A stretch of DNA of 64,000 nucleotides from Branchiostoma floridae (Eukaryota; Chordata; Leptocardii; Amphioxiformes; Branchiostomatidae): NCBI RefSeq assembly GCF_000003815.2, contig NC_049989.1:1257705-1321704 (forward strand). The letters are read 5' to 3'. Positions 43,395 to 55,203 of the stretch are shown in pieces; position 1 is the stretch's first letter; each line of letters opens with the position of its first letter. Below the pieces are notes generated by a model. It did not search any database and was not told the DNA's origin. It saw only the letters and a program-made list of their open reading frames with translations. A program made the translations under genes and the position numbers.

Positions 43395-44060
43395 CTACAA
43401 CATGTTGACGGATCGTCATGATTTTTGGTATGTAGATAGAATGAGTGATGACTTACATAATGAGATACGAATTATGCACATCAACAGCTCATTTGCATAA
43501 TTAATTAGGAAAATTTATAAATCCTATATATCCACAGCATTCCATGATAGGACTTTCAAACTTGTCACATATGTAGCTGGGAAGGAGAGAAATATCTATA
43601 GATATCAATTATGCAAATGATGACCTCATTTGCATTATTGATGAGAAAATATGAACATGTTGACGGATCATCATGTTTTTTGGTATTTAGGTAGCGTAAG
43701 TGAAGACCTAAATAATGAGATACCAATTATGCAAATCAACAGCTAATTTGCCTAATCAATTAGGAAAAGTACAAAAACCCACTGCATTTCATTATCATAC
43801 TTTCATCAAAGTTGTCACATATGTAACTGAGAAAGAGGGAAGAGAGTAAGGGGTGTATTTTATTTAAGACTGAAAGAGAATAAGTCAAGAATGGATCAAA
43901 GGATCATCATGATTTTTGGTATGCTGATAGCTTAAGTAATGCTTGATACAATTTGATATCGATTAATGGTACCTTGGGATCTAATTTGCATAATCAATGT
44001 TGAAATTTTATAAACCAACTCCAAGCATATAATTATAAAGAAAATGAAATGAGTGACGCA
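43395..44060. repeat. ~250-bp tandem repeat, three units
   Basis: Units begin with GTTGACGGATCGTCATGATT (43402), GTTGACGGATCATCATGTTT (~43659) and a diverged GGATCATCATGATTTTTGGT (~43902). Each has a 'GGTAT(G/T)…TAG' block, AATGAGATACCAATTATGCA-like sequence and CATTTGCATAAT. It is AT-rich and non-coding. Confidence 0.65.
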
Positions 44061-44273
44061 TTTGTCTACAGACATCATTCTACATAACAAACCTTGTTAT
44101 TTGGCAAAGGTATGTGTTCGTGGAACTCTAGTTATTTCTGCGTGAGGCTCTTTAACTTGTATCTGCCATGCCTTACAAGACTGCAAGACTCAGCAGTGAT
44201 GACAGGCAAACAGATACATCAGTGCTCAAAGTAAATACACACGTTTTAGTTACACAAGTTGTGTGTGTCTCAT

Positions 44274-44314
44274 CCATATATATACACATATATATATATA
44301 TATATATATATATT
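44274..44314. repeat. (TA)n microsatellite
   Basis: An uninterrupted TA run with one CACA break. Flanking DNA up to 44780 shows no gene. Confidence 0.9.
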
Positions 44315-44934
44315 CCAATCCTAGTAAGAGGGACTTGTGCAGTTAAGATCTGTTTCACGTGGAAATTACACTAAACGTTGACATGGCACATAACAATATT
44401 ACCATTATGGTATTAGTAGTACTTGATAATAACTAGATCAAGACACGTAATTTCAAACAAGTTCCTTTATTTAGAACAGTGGTATCAAATCAAAGAGATT
44501 CATCGGGTAAATAATGCCATGAAAAGATGAAAACTTTACTGCTAACCTTGTTTTTTGTGTTATATAAGCCTCATATTTCACCCCAGACTTTGACTTTTTT
44601 TTTGCAATTTTTTTCGACGGACCGCCCTAATAGTTTTCTGAAAAAATCCGACAAGCAACAATTAAATTGATGTGGCCTAAGGTCAGAAAATTGAAGAAAA
44701 ATTTATTGAAACATGGGGATGGACCGAGAATGCTGGGTAGGAGAGAGGTACTGCACCGAGCTGCGTCTACTGTGCGGCCATGATCAACTTGCTAGCAAAG
44801 GTACAGTTGCAGTTTCCAACAACATAATGGAGTACGATCACTTTACGTTCTAATGTCTTTCTCCTGCCTGATGTGTCAGGTTCATTCACTGCTTCACACA
44901 TTTAACTGCTTTGCAGACAGCCATGGAATCATCT

Positions 44935-45408
44935 TCACCACTCCTCTGGCACATTCGGGGTTGACCCACATTTAAACGTAACAACTTCCTCGAACATCAT
45001 GATTGTGTTTGGGATATGCCTAGCCAGTTGCATCTTATACTGCCTAGTGCCTGTTTTGACTGTAGGATAACCCAGGCTGGCCCAGGTGAGGAATCTGCTA
45101 CCCTTAACCTCCCCGTAGGCTTGAAGTTTGTGGCGTACGAAATTGTCGTCAACCCAAAACCGTATACCATAGGCGGTGACAATCACCGTGTCCGTTCCGT
45201 TGTTGTCTACATCGACGGAAAAGTCCGCGACCAAAGACGGGTATACCCTCAAGAGGTCCTCCTCCGATTTGAAGGTGACCTCATATTTCCCTTTGTCCTT
45301 TCTGATGATCCCCTCGATATCTTTGTTGAGATCTATATCGTGTGCCTTAAGCAGTTTTGTAACGTCAGCAGACTCTGTTTCTGACGGCTCAAAAAACGTG
45401 ATCTCCAC
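44935..45408 (-). pseudogene. Tx1-type gag remnant, copy D
   Basis: 157 codons match residues ~13-165 of the copy A gag (VEITFFEPSETESADVTKLL, DLNKDIEGIIRKDKGKYEVT, SVDVDNNGTDTVI, FRIG-like region altered). The zinc knuckle is lost: the equivalent DNA reads C..R.GEDDS in another frame after a small indel, and the frame ends GSTPNVPEEW. The usual MPPVLSKF start is also broken, by a deletion near 45430. Confidence 0.7.
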
Positions 45409-45834
45409 ACTCCTCTGTACAGCGAACTTAGAGAGGCATGATGGTTGTTACGTTTGTCTGAGATTTATCCTTCTGTGGTGGGTTTTAAACACTTCTCAGG
45501 CAAGAAACACTGAAAACGGTATCCCCAGAAACCCCCAACACACTCCTACCCGGGCGAAATGAGATACCCCGTATGTAGGTCACTGTCTTGTGTGCCGTAT
45601 TCCAAGAAATACTAATAGGCGGACGATACCAACTCTGATGTTTTGGGGATGAGGGTCGCTAACTACCCAAATACACTAGATATACAGACCTAAAACACAC
45701 AGGCAGTACCAAAAAATTACCTTAACAAACTACCCTATTTTCAACCAGGTATGTCAAGTCAGACCTGAGTTACGAAGGGGGTTAAACTTTGTTTTGAACC
45801 GGAGACGTTTGGGCTATACCAACCCTCCAGCCGC

Positions 45835-46098
45835 TTAGGACGGGGGTAGTAGACGGGAAAGTCCAAGAAACACGACATATACGACTTGATAAGGCAAACA
45901 AAGCAGATGGATCTCATAACACAAACCTGCTTTCCTACCATACGTAAAGGAATCCTTCTTGCTCAAAGTAGGGAAGAGAAAACCTCTGTAAAAGTACCGG
46001 CGTAACGCTGGATGCCCGTTAGACAGGGCACGAAGCCTGCCTGTACCGAAGCCGGCCCGTAGACGGGGTCCGGTGCCACAAAAACTCTCGTAACTCAA
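45835..46098 (-). CDS. Small ORF in the gag leader, copy D (unproven)
   Basis: 87 codons, homologous to the small ORFs of copies A to C although the neighbouring gag is dead. Differences from B are scattered and the hydrophobic tail is kept (LLCLPYQVVYVVFLGLSRLL). Confidence 0.3.
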   Translation of the reverse strand: MSYESFCGTGPRLRAGFGTGRLRALSNGHPALRRYFYRGFLFPTLSKKDSFTYGRKAGLCYEIHLLCLPYQVVYVVFLGLSRLLPPS

Positions 46099-46567
46099 CT
46101 GAACCTAAACATACAGAGTCAGGAAACCCACCAAAACGATCCTGGGAAACCCAGCAAACCGAAAAACTAATTTTCGGGCCTAGCTGTCCGCTCCAACCGG
46201 CCGAAAATAGCTCAGGAAAAGTTCGAAACAGAGCGTGGTTCTCGTGTAGTAATGTCTAGACGAGTTGGGACGCTACGCATGCGCATATCAATGAGGCTCT
46301 GCATGGGGGTGCCAGAACATAATATTTCGCCTGGGGATACATGCACGGTTAAATACATACCGAAGAAACATGTCCTGTCACGTTGCGTTGGACTATTGCA
46401 AGGTACATTGAAGTATAACAATATTTTGAGGATTACAGAGCTCCGCATTTTGCTCAAGGACTTCCTAGGTACGTGGAACATTTTGGCGACGCCTCAAGGG
46501 CGAGCCAAATGGTATATATTAGGTTCAGTCTGCAAAAATTCTAGGAATTGCACAGGCATGTTCAGAA

Positions 46568-47770
46568 ATCACTTGCTTTGACCGTTTTTCTAAAAGTATA
46601 AGAATCATTGTATCACATACCAATAACATCTGCGAACCTTCCTCAAAGGTTTTTTCTACTTTACTTAAAAAACTTAATATTCAAGATAACTTTCCAGCTA
46701 CCATTCGAAAAACCACCTCTTCTGCTTTGAATACTACTTATGTTGTATGTTTGGAAAGAAATACAGATAAAGAAATACTATTGCGTCATGCCAATAGCCA
46801 TATTTTACGAGATAACGGTTTCCAAATTATAAACCTAGACTCAAATCAACAAATTCCAGAATTTGACATCATTGACATGCGCTTCCAAAAATTTCTGTTA
46901 GGCATTCATGCCAAAGCCTCAAACGATGGTGTCAGGGGAGAATTGGGAACTTTCCCAGCTAGGATTGATGCAGAGATGCAACTTGTGAAATATTGGCATC
47001 GTTTAGTTAATCTGCCCGAAGATGCCCTTCTTCGTGAGGCATACAATACTGTTTCATTCGGAGAACATGATTGGATTGTCCACGTAAAAAATATCCTCAA
47101 CTACCAAGGCTTTGGACACATATGGCTGAACCCGAGGTCATACCACATAGACACAATCACCACTCAGTTACGACAACGTTTACAAGATATATACGTGCAA
47201 AATTGGCATTCCTCTATTCGAAACAATTCCAAACTCTCATCTCTTTCTACATTGAACAAGCATTACAAGCAAGAAAATTACATTTCAACCATAAAGAGCC
47301 TTGACGTTCGTAGGGCAATCACACAACTCAGAATTGGCTGTCACAAATTAAATATAGAAACCGGAAGATTCCAAAAAATCCCTATTGACCAGAGGGTTTG
47401 TCCATTCTGTCCAGAGCTAATCGAAGACGAATATCACTTTATGGTTGTATGTCCCAAATATTCCGATATACGCAATTCTCTATACAGAAGGCTGTCATTT
47501 TGTACACAAGGATTTATCCAAATGGACCTGAAGTGCAAATTCAGATACATAATGACATGTGACAATCCCTGCATGGCAGATATAGGAAAATATATCAAAG
47601 AAGGTTTTGACATTAGAAATTCCCCAAATGATTGTAAAAGCCTCCAATGATTGTAAGAAACTTATCCCATACTACAACTCCTGTATTAGTTAGATAAGCC
47701 CTAAGTTAAGTTATAGCACTGTAGTTATGTAGATGCCATACTTTGTACCTCGTACAATTGTTGTGCAATA
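46568..47770 (+). mobile_element. LINE fragment: C-terminal ORF2 and 3' UTR
   Basis: From 46727 a 307-codon frame runs to 47650. The first ~45 codons (TDKEILLRHANSHILRDNGF) may be ORF1-derived. From IDMRFQKFLLGIHAKASND it is the distal ORF2 region (GELGTFPARIDAEMQLVKYW), ending with C-P-F-C-P-E-L-I-E-D-E-Y-H-F-M-V-V-C, a CX2CX7HX4C zinc motif. It is related to 36471-37560. The RT core is missing, so an internal deletion joined the two parts. AATAAAG at 47767 marks the 3' UTR; no poly(A) is seen. Confidence 0.6.
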
Positions 47771-47784
47771 AAGTTATATATATG

Positions 47785-48600
47785 TTTCCACAGGCATCTA
47801 TGGAATGTTAGCCTCGATGAATGTGAAATGGAATTTGTTTCATGTCCAAGAAAGCTGGGATTAGGGGAATGGTTGGGTCAACTCAGGTCAACGATAGGGA
47901 TAGACAAGAAATGTTACATATTAAGGTCCTAATCTTGAATGATGGCAAATGGTAACATATTATTTATATTCAAAGCCGAATGTAATTTTCATGGCATGTA
48001 CTAAAGGTATATCAAGGTCACAAACTGGTAATTTTTATGGCATATACTAAAGGTATATCAAGGTCACACACTGGTAATTTTCATGCTGAAGGTATATCAA
48101 GATCACACACTGGTACACACAGTGTCACACAAACATACAAAATCATGTGCAACATGTATAAAATACAATCACACAAACACAGACACATTGGCACTTACAG
48201 GTACTACTGAAAATCCTTCGCATGTGAGATCAGGGGGATGGTTGGGTCAGGTATGTTTCAACGGGCATGTATGGAATGTTAGCCTGGCATGTTCACAGGC
48301 ATGTATGGGATGTTAGCCTGGCATGTTCACAGGCATGTATGGAATGTTAGCCTGGATGAATGTGAAATGGATTTTGGGTCATGGCCTAGAAAGGTGGGAT
48401 CAAGTCTGTTGCTTGGGTCAACTCAGGTCAACTGATAGGGAAAGCCATATACCATAGGCAGAAATGTTAAGGTAATAATGGCAAATAGTAATCATATTCA
48501 AAGCCAGATGTAATTTTTCATGGCATATACTAGATTTATATCAAGGTTACACAGTGGTACACACAGTTACATAAAACATACAAAAATCACAGCAGTGGTT
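47785..48600. repeat. Nested tandem repeats
   Basis: Two ~350-bp copies (47785-48165 and 48290-48600) share GGAATGTTAGCCT, GGTCAACTCAGGTCAAC and TATATCAAGGTCACAC. Inside the first, a ~46-bp unit (GGTATATCAAGGTCACACAC) occurs three times (48005-48110). At 48259-48345 a 34-bp unit (GGCATGTATGGAATGTTAGC) is repeated 2.6 times. Confidence 0.75.
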
Positions 48601-49764
48601 TCAAGTCATTTCCTCTTGTATCAATGCCCAACACAGTAGTGACGTGACTATTTCTGACTGAAGGACATGATATCAAACACAAACACACAGTGCTAAATAT
48701 ACTTTATTCTTGGTTACAAGCAAAATTGCAAATCTGTACTTTGTGCACAGTCATCTCACCAGCTGGGACCACAGCCCAACTCAAGGCTGCCCTCTCTGCC
48801 TTGACTTCAAGTACTTTACCCTAGACTAGAATTCCAGTGACACTGGCTTCCTGATACATGGTTGGAATGACATTTCAATGACATTCCTACATCGTCCCCT
48901 CACTGGAATTTCATCAATCTGTCCCAGGTTTCTAGGCCAAATACCTCTAGCCCCGAGGGGAGTTCCCATGACCCACTTTCTTCCAGCGGCTGGAATTCCA
49001 GAAGCCCTGCCAACATTGGCTGCATGACTGGAATTCCAAACATTCCCATGGATCAGCATTCCTATTGACACGTGCCTGTACAATTCCTAAAATTTTTGCA
49101 GACTGAAAACAATAATATACCATCTGGCTCGCCTCATGGCACCTAGTGGATGCTATACTGTATCGGTGACGGAGGTAAAAGCCAGAGGGAGATTCTTGCA
49201 TCAACTATTATTGCTGTGGATGGCGAAGACATCTATTGTGTGGATAGTTCAACCGTCAAGTTATACAAAGGACTGGGATATTGCTGAGTAGGATAGTCGT
49301 GTGAATTAGGTGGAAGAAAGTTATTCAAGGAAATCTTCAAAGTAACATGCATTGGCATAATACCGGTAGTAAGACTTATACCGGTAGATTAAAAATACTG
49401 GAACTTAAAGAGATCTACACATGCAACAATAGTTATTTCTGAGCTGTGCACACTTCAGACATCTAGGTGTCCAATACATCATTTACAAAGCATCGATAAC
49501 AATGCATTCGAAGACAACAAGGCCAAAAGTTTTCAGTATACTTTTTTTTAAATTTCGGGGTAGGCAGCTCGTCGTGGGACGAACACACTGTCACATTCAT
49601 TGCCAGATTTGTAGATCATAATTACACATGCTCACGGCACAAGACGAACATGATTCAACAACAATCTTGAATTTCTGTTGGTGACCTACAACTCATGTAA
49701 AAGTGTGAAGAACCGTTGCATAATAGCCCGGATCTACGACTGAATGGGCAAAATTGAACGTACG
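48601..49764. other. No gene seen
   Basis: Only short frames occur and no motif is recognised. It may be upstream flank of the gene that follows. Confidence 0.35.
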
Positions 49765-49820
49765 CAGTCATTTTCCCGCCATTTTTATATCTACGCTAGC
49801 AGTGAAGTGTTACGTCATAG
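49765..49820 (+). promoter_or_regulatory. Candidate host-gene promoter
   Basis: TTTTCCCGCC (49771-49780) contains the E2F consensus TTTCCCGC and runs into a YY1-like GCCATTTT. A TATATC lies 8 bp on, and TTACGTCA (49810-49817) is a CRE/ATF-type site. Such clustering is typical of animal promoters. An ATG frame from about 49843 (MKILDSIRPFSHDIL…) could be a first exon but is not splice-supported. Confidence 0.35.
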
Positions 49821-50778
49821 CGGTTGTGACGGACAGAAGTTAAATGAAAATTCTTGACAGCATACGTCCGTTTTCTCATGACATTTTGTATGCTCATGCA
49901 GGTTTATGTTTTATGCATTTACTGACAGAAAAGGAAGGAACATCAGAGGATGTATAAATGTACATAGCGGCAGTTAATTGTGCCGTGTTTCTTCCTACCG
50001 GTATTTTGTACCCCCTCCCAACCACGCACCCGTTCGCCGTGTAATTCCGCGGCGTGTTACAATTACAATATTACGCTTTTAGCAGGACAAGAGTGGCAGA
50101 AAAGTTACACAGAAGAAGTGGCAAGGGTAACCTATAACAGCAACATGTAACTGGAGAAAATGATGCGTTGACAATTTGTCAAATCAGTATGGCTAGAGAA
50201 ATCGTCGTAAACGTACCGGTATTATGATAATAGATGTTACATTGTACTGAAGTGTTGGAAACAGTTGGTTCTTTCTTAATTTTTTTTTTCTTCTCCACTA
50301 TACTCCTCACAATAACCCTGTTGTGTGTATATTATAGAAGTAGGGGAAGTGCATTACTCTTCATTGCTGACACAGATAGCTGATTGCAGTGCATTCCATT
50401 CCTGGGGGCTGGTTCGTTACATGTGCCAGGAATAGTACATTGAAAAGATTGAACAAAAACCTTTGCTGACATTGTATTTATTCGCGTCGTCCTGCACCCA
50501 ACAGTAATTTTATTTCAGAAATCTGTTTACCTATACCCCTAAAATAAATCTCTTGGTCCTGTCTGGGAAGTCTGACACAGGGTACCTTTATGCAGTAATT
50601 AGTTTTGTGTGGAATTTTTCACTTTTGGTGGCATTAAAAGAATATTGGAAACCTAGTAATCAAAATAATATACATATAAAAAGACCACTTTACACGGGTC
50701 CCCAGGATGTTCTTCTTAGACAAGTTTGACTGTAATCTAAAAATTCAATTAACATAAAATGTTTTGTCTCTTTTTCAG

Positions 50779-50805
50779 GAGAACAACCTGCTGAGGAACG
50801 TCATA
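50779..50805 (+). CDS. Candidate 27-bp micro-exon (ENNLLRNVI)
   Basis: It is bounded by TTTTTCAG on the left and GTAAGT on the right, both strong, and is phase 0 at both ends. The next candidate exon starts in phase 0 with LFLMTLLRNAI, whose LLRNAI resembles this exon's LLRNVI. Confidence 0.4.
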
Positions 50806-51421
50806 GTAAGTAAAGCTATTACTTTGAATAAATCCCAGCTATGACACTATCGTGACTGAATGGCTTCTTTTCATTCCTTAGGATACGTCACATACGTCAT
50901 GCGATTTCTGTATGATCACTAACTTATGGCATTTTGGGGACAGCCAAGTACATGTTTGTGTCTAGCAATTTTTTTAGTTTAGCTTTTTGCTACACATGTA
51001 CATTTGTCAAAAGGCTGTCAATGAGTCTTTTCAGTGATTGACTCTGTCATAGCCTGCCTAAAAATCCTATGGCATCAACTTTGTATGATGATCGCACGAT
51101 GTATTTGTCCGTACTCTAAGCAATGCATTGGTAATAACATCTAGGCATCTTCTTATTCTTTCTCACATGTTTGCATCAGTTTTCGGTATTATGAGGATGT
51201 CATGATCCTTAAAACCAAGTTAATGTGGCCCAGGCCAATCTCTATTAAAACCTACATGTAAAAGCTAAAGTTGCCCATCCATTAGAACAAGGGGGCTAAC
51301 CTTCTTGATCACAAGATGCATTGGGTTCAGCGCACATCTCTGCTTCCTGGTTTCTTCAACATTATAAGTGAATCCTTTACTTTCGCACCCTGCTATAGAT
51401 TTGGAGGCGTCAAACCTAATA

Positions 51422-52325
51422 CAGTCAAACCTGTATTAGCGGCCACCTTTGCATAACGGCCACCTGCCCATAGTGGCCACTTTTTGTCGGTCCCTTGGAT
51501 TCGTAATGATTAAGAAATAGGCTTAGCGGCCACCTGTCCAACGCGGCCACGGCCACACGATTTCCGGTCCCGCAGGTACAAAAACACTGCCGATAACGGC
51601 CACGCGGACCGCTGATCTATGTTTCGGCACGCGATCGGCTATATACAGCTGCCGAATGGTCACCCTACGCCGGATTTAAAACCTCTTTGATTTATTTTCA
51701 AAACAAAACTTCGTAAACTGGCGCTACCCATACCCGCCGACAAACGAGGTCATATAAGGTCAATAGACGACACCAATATTATGGAGATAAATTGCGTTAA
51801 AGATACGTTCTAATACACTACCGCTTAGGTTAATTTTCATCACAAAAACTTTCTGAATGAATTGTTACAAAGACAAAATAATATGAACTTCAGGCTATGG
51901 TGGATTTTTCTTACATTTATTAAGAGATAAGTCTAAAATGACGAGACTTTTCTTGTGAGTACCACATTAGCATAATGGCCGAACCTGACGTGTGAACGCG
52001 GGAGGGAACACACGGACGGCGAAGTATCAAAGGATACAAGACGAAAGATCAAAGAAATATGACGATACCGGTCTCTTCAGACAATATAAACTGTAGAACA
52101 TTTAAAACTTTTTATAGCTTTTATTTTCTTAATACATATAGTGTAAAAATCATTGCAGTACATGTACAGTACTGTATTATGTGAATAAAGATCAGTGGGT
52201 ACTAAAACCATGTGTAACTTATTGCTTGTGGTCAATTAATTAGCATATTCTCTATAGGGACCACCTCTCTATAGTGGCCAATTTTGACCAGTCCCTTGAG
52301 TGGCCGCTATAGACAGGTTTGACTG
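51422..52325. mobile_element. pogo/Tc1-like MITE, 904 bp
   Basis: A TA duplication (51420-51421, 52326-52327) and 13-bp perfect inverted ends CAGTCAAACCTGT define it. Seven GGCCAC motifs lie within the first ~180 bp, with weaker copies at the right end (TGGCCA, TGGCCGC). The subterminal blocks look like transposase-binding arrays. There is no coding sequence. It sits in the intron between the 27-bp and 660-bp exons. Confidence 0.8.
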
Positions 52326-52602
52326 TATTCACTTTTTGGGGTCCTTATTTAGATTGTCATAGTAAAAAAACTGAGTGTGAATGTTCTTCTACAGTCTGTA
52401 GTTACTGTTTTGTACCGTTATAATATCAACCATCTTGGCTATTAAATGTGTCCATGCAGGTAAAGAAAATTAGTTGTTTCGCTGTCAGCCGTTTGCAAGA
52501 CAAGTACATCTCACGATCTTAGTAGCTTTGAATGTGTATTAATTTGTTTAAATTGCACAATCTTATGAACCTTTTATGATATCAAACCAATTTTCTGTCC
52601 AG

Positions 52603-53262
52603 CTGTTCTTGATGACGTTGCTACGGAACGCAATCAACCCCAATGGAGGAAATGGTGGAGCTGGGAACAACGCAGGAAATGGTGGAGCTGGGAACAACGC
52701 AGGAAATGGTGGAGCTGGGAACAACGCAGGAAATGGTGGAGCTGGGAACAACGCAGGAAATGGTGGAGCTGGGAACAACGCAGGGGGAAACAACAATGCT
52801 GGGAACAACGGCGGCAACAATGGCAACGCACCACCTGTCATACCTGTCCAAGCCAATGTCCAGCCCCCTGTGCCTGCCCCTGTGCCACCCCATGTGCCTG
52901 CCCCTGTGCCTGCCCCTGTGCCTGCCGCCCCTGTGACACCCCATGTGCCTGCCCCTGTCCAGCCCATTGTCCAAGCCCCTGTGCCTGCTGTCCCTGTGCC
53001 CGTCCAGGCCCCTGTGCCCGTCCAGGCCCCTGTGCCCGTCCAGGCTCCTGTGCCCGTCCAGGCCCCTGTGCCCGTCCAAGCCCCTGTCCAAGCCGGCATC
53101 CCTGTCGCCGCCGTCCACCCTGTACAGCCCCAAGTCAACCCTGCACCCCACCCCGTCGCTGTTGCCCCTCATGCACCCCTTGTCATCCCCGCTCCCGCTA
53201 ACCCTGCCATCCCCCTTGCCATTGTGCCGCCCGTTGTTGCCCAGCAGCCCGCCAACGCCGCC
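52603..53262 (+). CDS. 660-bp exon encoding Gly/Asn and Pro/Val/Gln repeats
   Basis: It is bounded by TCTGTCCAG (acceptor) and GTAAGT (donor) and open in phase 0 for 220 codons. After LFLMTLLRNAINPN come five copies of the 9-residue unit GNGGAGNNA (27-bp repeat, nearly identical DNA). A GNN spacer leads into a Pro-rich part: APVPAPV, then about six VPVQAP units on an 18-bp repeat, ending in PAPANPAIPLAIVPPVVAQQ. No enzyme domain is present. Such sequence suits an extracellular matrix, adhesive or nuclear disordered linker protein. The pure DNA repeat implies length variation. The minus-strand frames opposite it are shadows. Confidence 0.55.
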
Positions 53263-53280
53263 GTAAGTTACTTTTCTTAA

Positions 53281-54249
53281 TGATTGATTGAATACCTTTA
53301 TTGCACATTTTGCTACACCTGGCTAAGTACAGGTCACAACAAGACATGTTGAGGAGATACTGTAACAGTCAACAGAATCTGATATAAAATGAGACTTTCA
53401 TTGGATAAATTCAACTTCTCCTCGCTTTTCTGTTATAGTGGACCCAAAATAAAAGAGCAGATTAAGAAAAATATTATGTTTTATGATCAGTGATTTGTCT
53501 CTAGTTGTACTAGAAATACAAATTTATTGTACAAAACTTTAAGGCATATGAACTAAGGAAATTGGTTTTGTATAACCTTATAAAGTTCATTTCTTTCTAC
53601 GGTATACAATCTTAATGGGATTGTTTGAAGCAAAGTCGTCTTTGCACACTTCTAGACAATGAACTTAAATCTAATACAAGGAATTTCTATATAACATCAT
53701 GCAAGAAGTTAAAACCAGAATGCTCACAGTCCCTTTAAGGCTTGAAGATTGGACAATTGTATACAGGGGGAAACAGTTGACATTCAGAGGCTCTGAGTTC
53801 CATAGTTTGGCATTACAAGGAAAGAAACTGTACAGTTGCTGCGGAAGGACTTTGACACTGGTTTATTGATAAACTTTGAATAATATGATAACAATGCGAG
53901 CTAGAGTTACCCAGTGTTATGCTGAAAGGTTTTCAATAGGGAAACATGTAGTGAGATCATCGCTAGAAAAAGGACAGGGATAGAAAATGTTTGCTGTCAT
54001 GGGTTTTGTATTCACGGTTTTCTTTGAGGTTATTGGGATCTGAGGTAGCAGGCTAGGGGAAAGGTTGATACACACTCAGATAATAGCTCACCTAACAGTA
54101 ATCTACGGATGTACGTCGTACTATTACATTGTACAGTGAACGCGTAAAATACTTTCAATCAACAAAGCAAAAATTAAAAAAATTCCTTAATTCGCTCATG
54201 TGTAGGGATTAATCAGTGCCCTCGTGCAAAATTTGGACGATTCCAGACG
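53281..54249. other. Intron; possible reverse LINE 3' end
   Basis: TGATTGATTGAATACCTTTA at 53281 is, on the minus strand, an AATAAAGG…TCAATCA tail like CR1/L2 3' ends. No RT frame is seen. The rest is AT-rich and non-coding. Confidence 0.3.
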
Positions 54250-54253
54250 TTAA

Positions 54254-55199
54254 CCCTATTCAGACGGGGGGGGGGGGGTTTGAGGCCTGCGCCAACTTCG
54301 ATGCCCTATCACGCCAGAACGCCTTACGCTAAAGCCACCAAATTTGGTGAGTTTTTCTAAAATATTGTTGGCAACAATTTTACGAAGTTTGACAAATTTT
54401 CTATTTTTTCGTGTTGCCATGGCAACCGTTTGCTGACAGGAAGTTTTGCCAAAAATCACTATTTTTTGTTCTAACAATGTATTTTTCACATTTATTTGCT
54501 ATATTACCGCTATTTTGTTACATAAAATCTTATATTATTTAGCATATCTTTCATAATTATATATGCATAAATAATGTTAATTTGATGACGTCATCAGCCC
54601 AAAATCCAACATGGCGGACCGTATGGCCAGATCAAGAATAACAAGCTAATTATCCCTTAAAATTTGTAACTACCTGGTATTTTTTCATCAAAAAACATCT
54701 AAATGAATGAATTTAGTCTATTTCCATTGCCCTTTGCGATCATTTGTTGCAAAAAAAGTAGTTTTAAAAATTCAAGGTGGTGGATCTAATATGGCGGAGC
54801 CGAACTCGTATCTTAGATGTGCATGACGTCATTTTATGACGTCATTATGACGTCACCGATGTTGCTATTTGCAATACAAGTCTTAATAAACATTATTATT
54901 CTGTTATATACACTTGTTGTTACATTTTTGTAGTATAACTCGAAGTTTTCTGAGAATACCCTTTTTTCATGGGTCAGGTCAATATAATCAAATTGATGAC
55001 GTCATAATTACGTCATCTGACGTCAACGTAACGTCAAACGTCAAATAATCGTCAGATATTATGTCGATATCAAGTCCTGAAAATTTGGGGGCCCTACGGC
55101 ACGTCGTTCAAGAGTTAGAGGACTTAGAAGTGGAGGGCCTCAAAAGCCCCCCCCCCCCCCCGGTCCAGGGATGACCAAAAAAGCCCGGTCTGAATAGGG
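54254..55199. mobile_element. piggyBac-like MITE, 946 bp
   Basis: TTAA flanks both ends (54250-54253, 55200-55203). The ends are the inverted CCCTATTCAGAC (12 bp perfect). TTAA targets with CCC-starting ends are the piggyBac signature. Long G/C homopolymers sit just inside each end (54267-54280 G-run, ~55148-55161 C-run). Inside are several GACGTCA palindrome-like motifs (54588-55035) and no transposase. Confidence 0.8.
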
Positions 55200-55203
55200 T
55201 TAA

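Larger units (their letters stand above)
44780..46390. repeat. Composite repeat, copy D (gag end only)
   Basis: It matches A from about 4670 to 6330: decayed gag on -, leader, small ORF and the GCATGCGC motif (46277). It is the most diverged of the four copies. The + strand RT half is absent. Confidence 0.75.

Noticed and set aside
52563-53172. Long minus-strand frames rich in Trp/Thr/Gly and in Arg/His/Asp opposite the 660-bp exon
   Set aside because: They are products of the 27-bp and 18-bp repeats read backwards. The + frame has both splice sites and plausible composition.
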